From contig NZ_AUUU01000039.1 in the NCBI RefSeq assembly GCF_002760435.1, forward strand, positions 1 through 64,000: DNA of 64,000 nt. Direction: 5' to 3'. How positions within the stretch are numbered: position 1 is the stretch's first letter; the number at the start of each line of letters is the position of its first letter. The notes under the pieces were generated by a model that made no database searches, was not told the DNA's origin, and saw only the letters and a program-made list of their open reading frames with translations. Below are positions 1-7,937 of the stretch, piece after piece. The DNA comes from Clostridium sp. LS (GTDB taxonomy: Bacteria > Bacillota > Clostridia > Clostridiales > Clostridiaceae). The position numbers and the translations under genes were made by a program.

Positions 1-112
1 CGACTCGCATACGCTCGCTGAGTAAGCGATTCACACCAAATCATAGATTTGGGTTCACTGCTCATGTCGCCCAATTGACCTAATAGGCCCACTATGAGGG
101 CAATTTGCCTCC
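1..112. other. hairpin-rich junction sequence upstream of a beheaded gene
   Basis: This stretch is visibly richer in G and C than the neighbouring coding DNA and holds a perfect 7-bp hairpin at about 36-52 (CCAAATC/GATTTGG). A TGA at 95-97 is in frame with the FMN-binding reading frame that follows, so the segment is not the natural 5' part of that gene. It looks like the end of a repeat, a mobile element or a rearrangement breakpoint. I do not recognise a family, and the window edge hides the rest. Confidence 0.3.
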
Positions 113-367
113 TTGCCTGATGAAAAAATTAAAAAGATTACTTTAAAGAGACTTGATACCAATGGTCAAGAAGTAGACTATGATCAGTGGACAGGTGCAG
201 AAGTAGACGGAAAGAAGAGACCAAATCTTAAGCAGTTCAGAGTCGATATGGCTAAGACAATGGTAGACAAACAGACTGCAGAGGTTGATACAATTACTGG
301 AGCAACTACAACTACTAAAGGGTGGGTGCAGTCAGTTGAAAGAGCTTTAGAGAAAGCAAAAAATTAA
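113..367 (+). pseudogene. FMN-binding domain protein, 5'-truncated
   Basis: The 84 residues match the C-terminal half of an FMN_bind domain, ending in the motif VDTITGATTTT. In this family the threonine of S/T-G-A-T-x-T carries the covalently bound flavin, and such extracytoplasmic domains serve electron-transfer chains. The signal peptide, first half of the domain, start codon and ribosome binding site are missing. An in-frame stop lies just upstream (95-97), and the apparent TTG start at 113 has no Shine-Dalgarno sequence. It is therefore a gene remnant beheaded by a rearrangement at about position 110, not a working short gene. Its natural terminator follows at 394-429. Confidence 0.75.
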
Positions 368-393
368 ATAAGAAAGTATAAAGACTGTTATGA

Positions 394-429
394 AACTGCT
401 GGCAAATATATTTTGTCAGCAGTTGTTTT
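394..429 (+). terminator. intrinsic terminator after the FMN-binding fragment
   Basis: A 13-bp stem containing one G-T pair (AACTGCTG and GCAAA arms) around a five-base loop is followed by TTGTTTT. It ends the FMN-binding remnant and separates it from the metal-regulator promoter. Confidence 0.75.
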
Positions 430-453
430 ACTGATTATAGGTGTATAGTTTTA

Positions 454-503
454 TTGACAGTACAATCTGAATTAAATACAATGAATATATGAATGAATGT
501 TCA
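454..503 (+). promoter_or_regulatory. promoter and ArsR/SmtB-type operator of the first arsR gene
   Basis: TTGACA at 454-459 and TACAAT at 477-482 are separated by 17 bases, a near-consensus vegetative promoter. Directly downstream, TGAA-N6-TTCA at 490-503 matches the core inverted repeat bound by ArsR/SmtB repressors. The repressor encoded 20 bases further on therefore probably represses itself by blocking transcription start. Confidence 0.8.
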
Positions 504-523
504 GAAAAAGAGGTGAAGCAATT

Positions 524-892
524 ATGGAAGAAAAAAATGATATAGAAAATTGTAGATGTACGATTATACATGAAGATGTAGTTAATAAAGTTAAAGAATG
601 CATACCACAAGAGGAAGCACTTTATGATTTGGCTGATTTATTTAAAGTTCTTGGAGATAGTACAAGGATTAAAGTATTATGTGTATTGTTTCAAGCTGAA
701 ATGTGTGTTTGCGATATAGCAGCACTTTTAAGTATGACTCACTCAGCTATTTCACATCAGCTAAGAGTTTTAAAACAAGCGAGACTCGTAAAGTATAGAA
801 AGGAAGGTAAAGTAGTTTATTATTCCTTAGATGATGAGCATGTTAAGAGTATCTTTGATCAAGGTATGATTCACATAGCCGAAAATCAATAA
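524..892 (+). CDS. ArsR/SmtB-family metal-sensing repressor, CadC-like
   Basis: This 122-residue winged-helix repressor has both metal sites of the CadC type. There is a thiolate site with Cys10/Cys12 near the N-terminus and Cys61/Cys63 in the ...MCVCDIA... helix, and an alpha-5 site with Asp104, His106, His117 and Glu120. The spacing equals the known Asp101/His103/His114/Glu117 set of S. aureus CadC with an offset of three. Cd, Pb or Zn is thus the likely inducer. The ATG at 524 is chosen because AGAGGTG lies at the right distance; an upstream in-frame extension has no ribosome binding site. It is probably autoregulated through the operator at 490-503 and may also control the identical-style promoter at 1113-1164 in front of the metal ATPase. 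Confidence 0.9.
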   Translation: MEEKNDIENCRCTIIHEDVVNKVKECIPQEEALYDLADLFKVLGDSTRIKVLCVLFQAEMCVCDIAALLSMTHSAISHQLRVLKQARLVKYRKEGKVVYYSLDDEHVKSIFDQGMIHIAENQ

Positions 893-946
893 TATTATCT
901 CAATAGTTATTATTATACTTATATTCTGTCTAGTTAAAAACTTTAA

Positions 947-1033
947 AATAACAATTCACCATTAGATCTATCTTACATTTTTATTACTGCACCTTTACAT
1001 GCAGGTATTGAAGCCTTAGCAGTAATACCATAA
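947..1033 (+). pseudogene. C-terminal remnant of a membrane transporter
   Basis: A short open stretch reads ...YIFITAPLHAGIEALAVIP followed by TAA. It has no start codon and is preceded by an in-frame stop at 944-946. It looks like the tail of a membrane protein that once followed the intact arsR. A terminator follows at 1055-1086. I cannot name the transporter family with confidence. Confidence 0.35.
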
Positions 1034-1054
1034 ATCATTAATATAATTCATAAG

Positions 1055-1086
1055 AAACTGCTTAATTAGTTAAAGCAGTTTTTTAT
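1055..1086 (+). terminator. intrinsic terminator
   Basis: The hairpin AAACTGCTT/AAGCAGTTT is followed by TTTTTATTTT. It closes the first arsR unit before the second metal-responsive promoter. Confidence 0.7.
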
Positions 1087-1112
1087 TTTGAAAAAATATT
1101 TATATAAGTTGG

Positions 1113-1164
1113 TTGACAAACTAGGCTAATCTGCATACAATGAACGTATGAAAAGTTATTCATA
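1113..1164 (+). promoter_or_regulatory. promoter and ArsR/SmtB operator of the cadA transcript
   Basis: TTGACA (1113-1118) and TACAAT (1136-1141) lie 17 bases apart, as in the promoter of the first arsR. The operator TATGAA-N6-TTCATA at 1147-1164 is a perfect inverted repeat with the ArsR/SmtB core TGAA-N6-TTCA. Because the local arsR copy is truncated, the intact repressor at 524-892 is the likely ligand. Confidence 0.8.
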
Positions 1165-1189
1165 TATTCACGTAAAGAGGAATGATATT

Positions 1190-1345
1190 ATGGAAGAAAA
1201 AATAAATATTGATAATTGCAATTGTACAATTATACACCAGGATGTAGTTAATAGAGTAAATGAAAATATACCACAAGATGAAACTCTTTACGATTTAGCA
1301 GATTTATTTAAAGTGCTTGGAGATGCAACGAGAATAAAAATTTAA
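1190..1345 (+). pseudogene. truncated second copy of the CadC-like arsR gene
   Basis: The first 51 residues closely parallel the intact repressor at 524-892 and keep the N-terminal Cys10/Cys12 pair. The frame then stops at ...GDATRIKI. The recognition helix, the Cys-x-Cys metal ligands and the alpha-5 site are all missing. The stop codon abuts the AGGAGG of the following ATPase, as if an internal deletion had fused the first third of arsR to the cadA leader. A ribosome binding site (AAAGAGG) precedes the ATG, so a 51-residue peptide may still be made. It could act as a translated leader for cadA, but it cannot bind DNA. Confidence 0.8.
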
Positions 1346-1357
1346 GGAGGGAAAACT

Positions 1358-3787
1358 ATGGCAAATAATATAAAGATAGTTAACAGTTCTGCTGAAGCCA
1401 AATTATCAAATAAAAACAGTAGGAAAAAAGTAAAAAAAGAATTTATTTTAGAAGGACTTGGATGTGCTAACTGCGCAGCTAAAATGGAGCAAAAGATAAA
1501 CGAATTAGATGGAATTCATTCTGCTAATGTAAATTTTGTTACTAAAACTTTAGCATTAGAAATAGAAGAAATTAATAGGCTAGATGAACTAATAGGAGCA
1601 GTGATTAATATTGTAACCAATATAGAAGCACATGTAAAGGTTAAAGAAAAACAATCAAACAAAGTGATGAAAAAAGAAATTTTGCTTGAAGGGTTATGCT
1701 GTGGTAACTGTGCTGCAAAGATAGAAAGAGAATCTAATAATATTGATGGTGTAAAATCTGCTACTGTTGATTTTGTATCTACAAAGCTTATTATGGAAAT
1801 AGATAGTCCATCTAAAGAAAATACTATTATTGAGAAGGTTAAAGAAATAGTTAAAAGAATTGAGCCAGATGTTAATGTAATTGTATCTGAAGGTAAAGAT
1901 AAATTATTAAAAAATAAAAATCAAGAATCAGAAGAGGAAAGTAATAAAGGTGAAATAATTAAGCTGGCTGTTAGTGCGGGGATATTCAGTATTGCTACTG
2001 CTTTTAAATTTTCATTTGGATTAGAACTTGTTCTTTACCTAATAAGTTATATACTTGTTGGTGGGAAAGTAGTGTTAAGAGCATTAAAAAATATAAGAAG
2101 AGGTCAAGTATTTGATGAAAACTTTCTTATGAGTGTAGCAACTATTGGCGCTTTTACTATCGGTCAGTATCCAGAAGGTGTAGCAGTTATGCTGTTCTAT
2201 CAACTAGGAGAAATTTTCCAAGGTATGGCTGTTAATCGTTCAAGAAAATCTATTTCAGCCCTTATGGATATAAGACCTGATTTCGCTAATTTGAAAATAG
2301 GACATGACATTAAAAAAGTATCACCAGAAGAAGTTAGTATAGGTGATATTATAGTAGTAAAACCAGGTGAGAAAGTTCCACTAGATGGTAAAGTAATTGA
2401 TGGTAGATCTATGGTAGATACATCTGCTTTAACTGGTGAATCTGTTCCTAGAGAAGTAGAGGTAGGAGATAATGTCCTAGGTGGAGTTATTAATAAAAAT
2501 GGTCTTTTAACAATTGAAGTAGAAAAAGAATTTGGTGATTCTACTATTGCAAAGATACTTGATTTAGTTCAAAATGCAAGTAGTAAAAAGGCTCCTACAG
2601 AGAACTTTATAACAAAGTTTGCTAGATATTATACCCCTATTGTTGTATTTTCAGCATTAGCTTTAGCTGTAATACCACCTCTTGTTATAGACGGAGCAAC
2701 ATTTTCTGAGTGGATATATAGAGCATTAGCATTTTTAGTAGTATCTTGTCCTTGTGCTTTAGTTGTATCTATACCTCTTGGTTTCTTTGGTGGAATAGGT
2801 GGAGCTTCAAAGAATGGAATACTTGTTAAAGGTGGAAACTATCTTGAGGCATTAAATGATGTTGAAGTTGTAGTGTTTGATAAAACTGGAACACTTACAA
2901 AAGGTGTTTTTAAGGTAACAGTAGTTAAGGCACAAAACAATATTTCAAAAGATGAACTTATATCTTATGCAGCTCATGCAGAAAGTTATTCTAATCATCC
3001 AATTGCAACGTCTATAAGAAATACCTATGGTAAAGAAATAGCTAAAGAGGAACTAGAGAACTATGAAGAAATATCAGGGCTTGGTGTTAAGGTTGTGTTT
3101 GAAGGAAAGGAAGTATTAGCAGGTAACTATAAATTAATGGAAAAAGAGAATATATCTTATGAGAAAGTAGAAACAATAGGCACAGTAGTTCATGTTGCGG
3201 TAGATAAAAAATATGCAGGATATATAGTAATATCTGATGAAGTAAAAGAAGATTCTGCAAAAGCTATAAAAGCTTTAAAATCAATTGGTATTAAAAAGAC
3301 AGTAATGCTAACAGGGGATAATAAAACAGTTGGAAATAAAATCGCTAATGAACTAGGATTAGATGAAGTTCATGCTGAATTATTACCAGATCAAAAAGTC
3401 GAAAAGCTAGAATTGTTATTTAAAGAAAAGTCAGCTAAAGGCAAGGTGGTATTTGTAGGAGATGGAATAAACGATGCTCCGGTTTTAGCTAGAGCTGATA
3501 TAGGAATAGCAATGGGTGGTGTTGGTTCAGATGCTGCAATTGAAGCTGCTGACGTAGTTGTAATGACAGACGAACCTTCAAAGATTGCTTCAGCTATAAA
3601 AATAGCAAGGAAAACAAGAAGTATAGTAATGCAAAATATAGTCTTTGCTTTAGGTGTTAAACTTATAATATTAATTCTTGTAGCTTTTGGTATGGGGACT
3701 ATGTGGGAAGCAGTATTTGGTGATGTTGGAGTAGCGCTTGTTGCAGTTTTAAATGCTATGAGAGCTATGAAAGTAGAAAATATGTAG
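1358..3787 (+). CDS. cadA: heavy-metal P1B-type ATPase, CadA/ZntA-like
   Basis: The 809-residue pump exports soft divalent metals (Cd, Zn, Pb, perhaps Co) across the cell membrane at the cost of ATP. Two N-terminal HMA domains carry GLGCANC (33-39) and GLCCGNC (112-118). Membrane helices follow, with the transport motif CPC at 464-466, the phosphorylation motif DKTGT starting at Asp508, an SNHPIA nucleotide-binding motif and GDGINDAP from 701. CPC with a final membrane helix pair containing Lys and Gly-Asp-x-Gly is typical of the Zn/Cd/Pb group rather than the Cu group. AGGAGG sits seven bases before the ATG. The gene is downstream of an ArsR-type operator and followed by its own terminator. 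The two HMA domains look like a recent internal duplication. Confidence 0.93.
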   Translation: MANNIKIVNSSAEAKLSNKNSRKKVKKEFILEGLGCANCAAKMEQKINELDGIHSANVNFVTKTLALEIEEINRLDELIGAVINIVTNIEAHVKVKEKQSNKVMKKEILLEGLCCGNCAAKIERESNNIDGVKSATVDFVSTKLIMEIDSPSKENTIIEKVKEIVKRIEPDVNVIVSEGKDKLLKNKNQESEEESNKGEIIKLAVSAGIFSIATAFKFSFGLELVLYLISYILVGGKVVLRALKNIRRGQVFDENFLMSVATIGAFTIGQYPEGVAVMLFYQLGEIFQGMAVNRSRKSISALMDIRPDFANLKIGHDIKKVSPEEVSIGDIIVVKPGEKVPLDGKVIDGRSMVDTSALTGESVPREVEVGDNVLGGVINKNGLLTIEVEKEFGDSTIAKILDLVQNASSKKAPTENFITKFARYYTPIVVFSALALAVIPPLVIDGATFSEWIYRALAFLVVSCPCALVVSIPLGFFGGIGGASKNGILVKGGNYLEALNDVEVVVFDKTGTLTKGVFKVTVVKAQNNISKDELISYAAHAESYSNHPIATSIRNTYGKEIAKEELENYEEISGLGVKVVFEGKEVLAGNYKLMEKENISYEKVETIGTVVHVAVDKKYAGYIVISDEVKEDSAKAIKALKSIGIKKTVMLTGDNKTVGNKIANELGLDEVHAELLPDQKVEKLELLFKEKSAKGKVVFVGDGINDAPVLARADIGIAMGGVGSDAAIEAADVVVMTDEPSKIASAIKIARKTRSIVMQNIVFALGVKLIILILVAFGMGTMWEAVFGDVGVALVAVLNAMRAMKVENM

Positions 3788-3795
3788 AATATATT

Positions 3796-3830
3796 AAGTG
3801 TGGTCATAATGTTATGGCCACACTTTTTTA
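3796..3830 (+). terminator. intrinsic terminator of cadA
   Basis: A 14-bp stem with a two-base loop is followed by a T-rich tract. It lies nine bases past the cadA stop codon. Confidence 0.85.
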
Positions 3831-3939
3831 TTATAGATATATAGACTTCACGAAGAAGATAGTAAATGTAGTGGTTAAAAAAATGTTAAAAATTATTAAA
3901 TAAATTATCTAAATAAAATTAATAAGGAAAAACAAAACG

Positions 3940-4053
3940 TTATCATTGATAAAGTGATATTTATTTCAAGAAACAATGAAAATCATTTTCAATAAGTGAA
4001 AAAAGTGTTATTATATTTTATATAAAATAGTTAATTAAAAATCATTATCAATT
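3940..4053 (+). promoter_or_regulatory. three Fur-type boxes in the feo promoter region
   Basis: Three AT-rich inverted repeats of the Fur type lie upstream of feoA: TTATCA-T-TGATAA at 3940-3952, the perfect 7-1-7 repeat TGAAAAT-C-ATTTTCA at 3977-3991, and AAATCATTATCAATT at about 4038-4053. They bracket the likely transcription start. Iron-loaded Fur should repress the ferrous iron uptake operon here. Confidence 0.8.
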
Positions 4054-4241
4054 GAGTGCTGTTTTTATTAGTATTTATATAATAGAGATAGTTAAATTAG
4101 TTAGTAAATGATTTTTAGTGAGTTTATACCTATTTCGCTAATATAGTTTTAAAGAAATTATAAACGACAGTAATTTAGAAACATTAATATATCAGGGAAT
4201 GGGCGTATCAATTTATGCAATTAAATATAAGGAGGATATAT

Positions 4242-4451
4242 ATGCCATTAATATTAGCAACTAAAGGAAGCGAAATAAATATTAAAAAGATAATTGGGAA
4301 TGATGAAACAAAAAGGTTTCTAAATAGTTTAGGTTTTGTAGTTGGGGAAACAATTAAAATTATTTCTGAACTTGGAGGAAATCTCATAATAAACGTTAAG
4401 GACAGTAGAGTCGCATTAGATAAAGGGATGGCAAGTAGAATAATAGTTTAG
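4242..4451 (+). CDS. feoA: FeoA-domain protein
   Basis: The 69-residue protein is a single FeoA (SH3-like) domain. FeoA proteins are small cytoplasmic partners of the FeoB ferrous iron permease. The ATG at 4242 is used because AAGGAGG lies just upstream; an in-frame ATG at 4215 has no good ribosome binding site. It is the first gene of feoA-feoA-feoB under Fur boxes. It is more divergent from standard FeoA than the next gene, and having two separate FeoA genes before feoB is common in clostridia. Confidence 0.8.
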   Translation: MPLILATKGSEINIKKIIGNDETKRFLNSLGFVVGETIKIISELGGNLIINVKDSRVALDKGMASRIIV

Positions 4452-4464
4452 GAGGAGTATCAAA

Positions 4465-4686
4465 ATGAGCACATTAAAAGAAATAAAATGCGGACAAACT
4501 GTTAAAGTTAAAAAGGTTGAAGGCCTTGGAGCTGTTCGCAGACGTATTATGGATATGGGAATTACAAGAGGGTGTGAGGTTTATGTTCGTAAGGTGGCAC
4601 CGTTGGGAGATCCAATAGAGGTAACAGTTCGTGGATATGAATTAACACTTCGTAAAGCTGATGCAGAAATGATAGTTATAGAGTAA
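4465..4686 (+). CDS. feoA: FeoA-domain protein, second copy
   Basis: This 73-residue FeoA domain has the typical pattern GLGAVRRRIMDMGITRG...PLGDPIEVTVRGYELTLR. It is expected to bind FeoB or modulate its GTPase in the cytoplasm. AGGAGG precedes the ATG, and the gene starts 13 bases after the first feoA. It is co-transcribed with feoB. This copy fits the family better than the first. Confidence 0.92.
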   Translation: MSTLKEIKCGQTVKVKKVEGLGAVRRRIMDMGITRGCEVYVRKVAPLGDPIEVTVRGYELTLRKADAEMIVIE

Positions 4687-4758
4687 TTTATTGGAAAACA
4701 TATATACTATAAATCTGTTTAATTGAAAAGTATATAGTAGTGACAAGGAGGAATAAAA

Positions 4759-6909
4759 ATGTCAATTAAAATAGGTCTTGCAGGAAATCCTAACTGCGGA
4801 AAGACGACTATGTTTAATGAACTTACAGGGTCATCTCAATATGTTGGGAATTGGCCAGGGGTTACAGTTGAAAAAAAGGGTGGTAAGTTAAAAGGAAGTA
4901 AAGATGTTGAAATAGTTGATTTACCAGGGGTGTATTCTTTATCACCATATACTCTTGAAGAAGTTGTAACACGTAATTTTATGATAAATGACAAACCAGA
5001 CGCAGTAATTAATATAGTTGATGCGTCAAATATTGAAAGAAATTTATATTTAACTACTCAAATTTTAGAATTAGGAATTCCAACAGTTATAGCACTTAAT
5101 ATGATGGATATTGTAGAAAAGAATGGTGATAAAATAGATATTAAGAAGTTATCAAAAAGCTTGGGGTGTCCGGTAGTTGAAACAACAGCGCTAAAAGGTA
5201 ATGGAATTAAAGCAGCAGCAGAAAAGGCAATAGAAGCTGCAAAATCAAAAAATAAACCTAATTTTATATTGCAATATTCTGATGAAGCAAAAAAAGCATT
5301 TGAAGAAATTGAAAAAGTAATAATTAAAAGTATTCAAACTGAATATATAGAAAAGTCTTGGCTTGCAATTAAACTTTTTGAGCGAGATGAAAACATCATT
5401 GAAAAGCTAAATGTTACCCAAATAGCTTTAGATGAAATAGAAATAATAATAAAAAAATATGAAGATGAAGTTGATGATGATAGTGAAAGTATTGTTACAG
5501 GCGATAGATATGCATTTATAGGTGACGTTGTTTCAAGTGCTGTTAAGAGAATTAATAATGGAAAAGAAACAACTTCAGATAAAATTGATAAAATTGTTAC
5601 AAATCGTTTTTTAGCACTTCCAATTTTTGCGACTATTATGTTTAGCGTATATTACATAGCAATAAGTTCGATTGGAACTATAGTAACTGACTGGACAAAC
5701 AATGTGCTATTCGGAACGATAATACAAGGAACTGTTTCAAATTGGTTAGTATCAGCAAATGTTGCTGATTGGTTACAAGGATTAATAATGAATGGAATTA
5801 TTGGAGGTGTTGGAGCAGTACTTGGATTTGTTCCACAGATTATGGTTTTATTCTTCTTATTATCAATTCTTGAAGATTGCGGATATATGGCTCGTGTAGC
5901 TTTTATTATGGATAGAATTTTCCGTAAATTTGGTCTTTCAGGTAAATCATTTATACCAATGCTAATTAGTTCAGGTTGTGGTGTACCAGGTATTATGTCA
6001 ACTCGTACTATGGAAAATGATAGAGATAGAAAAATGACAATTATGTTAACTACATTTATTCCATGTAGTGCTAAATTGCCAGTTATTGCATTAATAGCAG
6101 GGGTATTTTTTAGTGGAGCAGTTTGGGTAGCGCCAGCAGCTTATTTTCTAGGAATAACTATGATTATTGTTTGTGGTATTATCTTAAAGAAAACTAAATT
6201 ATTTTCTGGAGATCCTTCACCATTTGTTATGGAACTTCCTCAATATCATGTTCCAAGTTTAAAAGGTGTTTTAATGCATATGTGGGAAAGAGCAAAATCA
6301 TTTATTATTAAGGCAGGTACAATTATATTTGCTTCTTGTACAACAATATGGTTTTTACAATCATTTAACTGGTCACTTGAAATGGTAGATGCTGGAGAAA
6401 GTATATTAGCAAGCATAGGTAATGTAATAGCACCTATTTTTGCACCTCTTGGTTTTGGAAATTGGCAATCAGCTGTTGCAACAGTTACTGGACTTATTGC
6501 GAAAGAAAATCTTGTTGGAACATTTGGAGTTCTCTATGGAATAGCTGGTGCAAATGAAACAGATCCAACACTTATTCAAAATATTTCAGTAATGTTCACA
6601 GCAGCGAGTGGATTCTCATTTATGGTATTTAATCTGCTTTGTGCTCCTTGTGTTGCAGCAATTGGCACAATGCGACGTGAGATGGGATCATGGAAATGGA
6701 CATGCATTACTTTAGGATTCCAAACAGTTACTGCTTATATAGTTGCACTTGTTATTAATCAGGTTGGTAGTTTTTTGTTAGGTAATGGAAGTTTAATTGG
6801 AGCTGTAACTTCTGTAGCAATAGCTATAATAGTTGTAGCAATAGTTATATTAACAGGAAGAAGTTCAAAAGAAAAACAAGTTGGCGGGAAACTAAGTTAT
6901 ACAAAATAG
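4759..6909 (+). CDS. feoB: ferrous iron transport protein B
   Basis: FeoB imports Fe2+ across the cell membrane under anaerobic, iron-poor conditions. The 716 residues hold an N-terminal G domain with G1 GNPNCGKTT (9-17), a switch region GNWPGVTVEKK, G3 DLPGVYSL and G4 NMMD. A helical GDI-like segment follows, then a large membrane part with the two Gate regions, including the conserved CGVPG and PCSAKLP stretches. Length and motif order are normal. AAGGAGG precedes the start. Fur boxes upstream of feoA imply iron control. Confidence 0.96.
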   Translation: MSIKIGLAGNPNCGKTTMFNELTGSSQYVGNWPGVTVEKKGGKLKGSKDVEIVDLPGVYSLSPYTLEEVVTRNFMINDKPDAVINIVDASNIERNLYLTTQILELGIPTVIALNMMDIVEKNGDKIDIKKLSKSLGCPVVETTALKGNGIKAAAEKAIEAAKSKNKPNFILQYSDEAKKAFEEIEKVIIKSIQTEYIEKSWLAIKLFERDENIIEKLNVTQIALDEIEIIIKKYEDEVDDDSESIVTGDRYAFIGDVVSSAVKRINNGKETTSDKIDKIVTNRFLALPIFATIMFSVYYIAISSIGTIVTDWTNNVLFGTIIQGTVSNWLVSANVADWLQGLIMNGIIGGVGAVLGFVPQIMVLFFLLSILEDCGYMARVAFIMDRIFRKFGLSGKSFIPMLISSGCGVPGIMSTRTMENDRDRKMTIMLTTFIPCSAKLPVIALIAGVFFSGAVWVAPAAYFLGITMIIVCGIILKKTKLFSGDPSPFVMELPQYHVPSLKGVLMHMWERAKSFIIKAGTIIFASCTTIWFLQSFNWSLEMVDAGESILASIGNVIAPIFAPLGFGNWQSAVATVTGLIAKENLVGTFGVLYGIAGANETDPTLIQNISVMFTAASGFSFMVFNLLCAPCVAAIGTMRREMGSWKWTCITLGFQTVTAYIVALVINQVGSFLLGNGSLIGAVTSVAIAIIVVAIVILTGRSSKEKQVGGKLSYTK

Positions 6910-6920
6910 CAATATGAAAA

Positions 6921-6955
6921 TTAAGTAGGTAAACTTAAATATAATTACCTACTTA
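6921..6955. other. perfect 12-bp inverted repeat between feoB and its small partner
   Basis: TTAAGTAGGTAA is repeated in inverted orientation with an 11-base loop, and no T run follows. It may be an RNA-stability or processing hairpin that separates feoB expression from the following small gene. It could also be a weak terminator. Confidence 0.5.
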
Positions 6956-6980
6956 AATTCAAAAATAGGGAGTGATATTT

Positions 6981-7145
6981 ATGATAGCAACAATTGTTTT
7001 AGGTGGTATTATATTTGGTTTAATGGCACTTGTAATAGTAAATCAAATAAAAAAAGCTAAAAATGGAGAGAGTGGTTGTGGCTGCGGTTGCTCTGGATGC
7101 TCTTCAAATAATGCATGCCACGGAACAGAAGCGCAAAAGAAGTAA
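6981..7145 (+). CDS. FeoB-associated Cys-rich membrane protein
   Basis: The 54-residue protein has one N-terminal membrane helix (about 3-22), a short basic linker and a Cys-rich tail with the run SGCGCGCSGC and a further Cys near residue 46. This is the layout of the small Cys-rich membrane proteins found next to feoB in Firmicutes; a role in iron handling at FeoB is presumed but unproven. GGGAGTG lies at a good distance before the ATG. It follows feoB behind an inverted repeat, so it is probably the last gene of the feo operon. Confidence 0.85.
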   Translation: MIATIVLGGIIFGLMALVIVNQIKKAKNGESGCGCGCSGCSSNNACHGTEAQKK

Positions 7146-7240
7146 ATCAACTAAAATAAAAATGAGAACTTTGATGTACAATACTCATAATTTGCGTAAA
7201 AAATAAAAAGTATCAGGACAATATATAAGTATATTCTTAA

Positions 7241-7441
7241 ATGAGCAGAGATTTAGATAAATTGAATCATGAAATTATTGCATACATAACTATTGATAAG
7301 GATAGGGTACAAAATGGAAATCCATTGATACTTATTGCAAAAAATATCGAAGAACAAAAGCAGTTATCACTGGAGATAGCAAGAACAATTAAAGCAGATG
7401 TAGTTGAGCTCAGTAATGGTGATTATATGGTTGTAAGATGA
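7241..7441 (+). CDS. small conserved-looking protein of unknown function
   Basis: The 66 residues have coding-like composition with alternating strand and helix character (EIIAYITIDKD...LEIARTIKADVVELSNGDYMVVR). The layout is reminiscent of the small capping subunit of YIEGIA membrane proteins, but this is from memory and weak. No clear Shine-Dalgarno sequence precedes the ATG. It lies between the feo operon and a convergent DUF1232 gene. Confidence 0.5.
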   Translation: MSRDLDKLNHEIIAYITIDKDRVQNGNPLILIAKNIEEQKQLSLEIARTIKADVVELSNGDYMVVR

Positions 7442-7466
7442 TACCGAAGCATAAAGAACATCAAAT

Positions 7467-7871
7467 TTAAATTATCTTTATTAAAATATAGCTAATTATT
7501 ATAAGCCAAATACATATTATAATACCTCCAGCAACCCAGTTTTTAGGCTTACCTTCTTTAAAAATATTTTCTGATTGTTGTCTACATTCATTCATAATAT
7601 TTGCTGGTATTAGTTTTATAGCAAATGCAATGCCAAGTGGCAGTAAAACCAAATCATCAAGGTATCCAAAGACAGGTATAAAATCAGGTATTAAGTCAAT
7701 AGGACTTAAAGCATAAGCTACTACTAATATTGAAACTAATTTTGCATAAAAGGGTACATCAGGTCGTTTGTATGCTAAATATAATGCTCCAATATCCTTT
7801 TTTATTTTTTTTATTTTTTGCTTAATCGTTGAAAACCAAATTTTCAATCTTTCGCTTAATTTATTTTCCAT
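7467..7871 (-). CDS. DUF1232 (YkvA-like) membrane protein
   Basis: The 134-residue protein contains the DUF1232 signature YALSPIDLIPDFIPVFGYLDD around residues 50-70, then a hydrophobic helix and a C-terminal membrane helix. The biochemical role of the family is unknown. The start at 7871 is chosen because GAGGTG precedes that ATG by a few bases; a longer reading frame upstream has none. It lies downstream of, and in the same direction as, the ChrB/MFS pair. Confidence 0.8.
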   Translation of the reverse strand: MENKLSERLKIWFSTIKQKIKKIKKDIGALYLAYKRPDVPFYAKLVSILVVAYALSPIDLIPDFIPVFGYLDDLVLLPLGIAFAIKLIPANIMNECRQQSENIFKEGKPKNWVAGGIIICIWLIIISYILIKII

Positions 7872-7937
7872 AAAACACCTCAAATTTAACTGACTTCTGT
7901 CGTAACATCTTACTAAATCCAAATTAACATTATAAAT

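Noticed and set aside
1190-1345. Second functional ArsR repressor
   Set aside because: The frame ends before the DNA-binding helices and the alpha-5 metal ligands.
3391-3807. Long open frame on the minus strand opposite cadA
   Set aside because: It is a mirror of the conserved ATPase coding sequence, rich in Ser, Thr and Ile, without a ribosome binding site.
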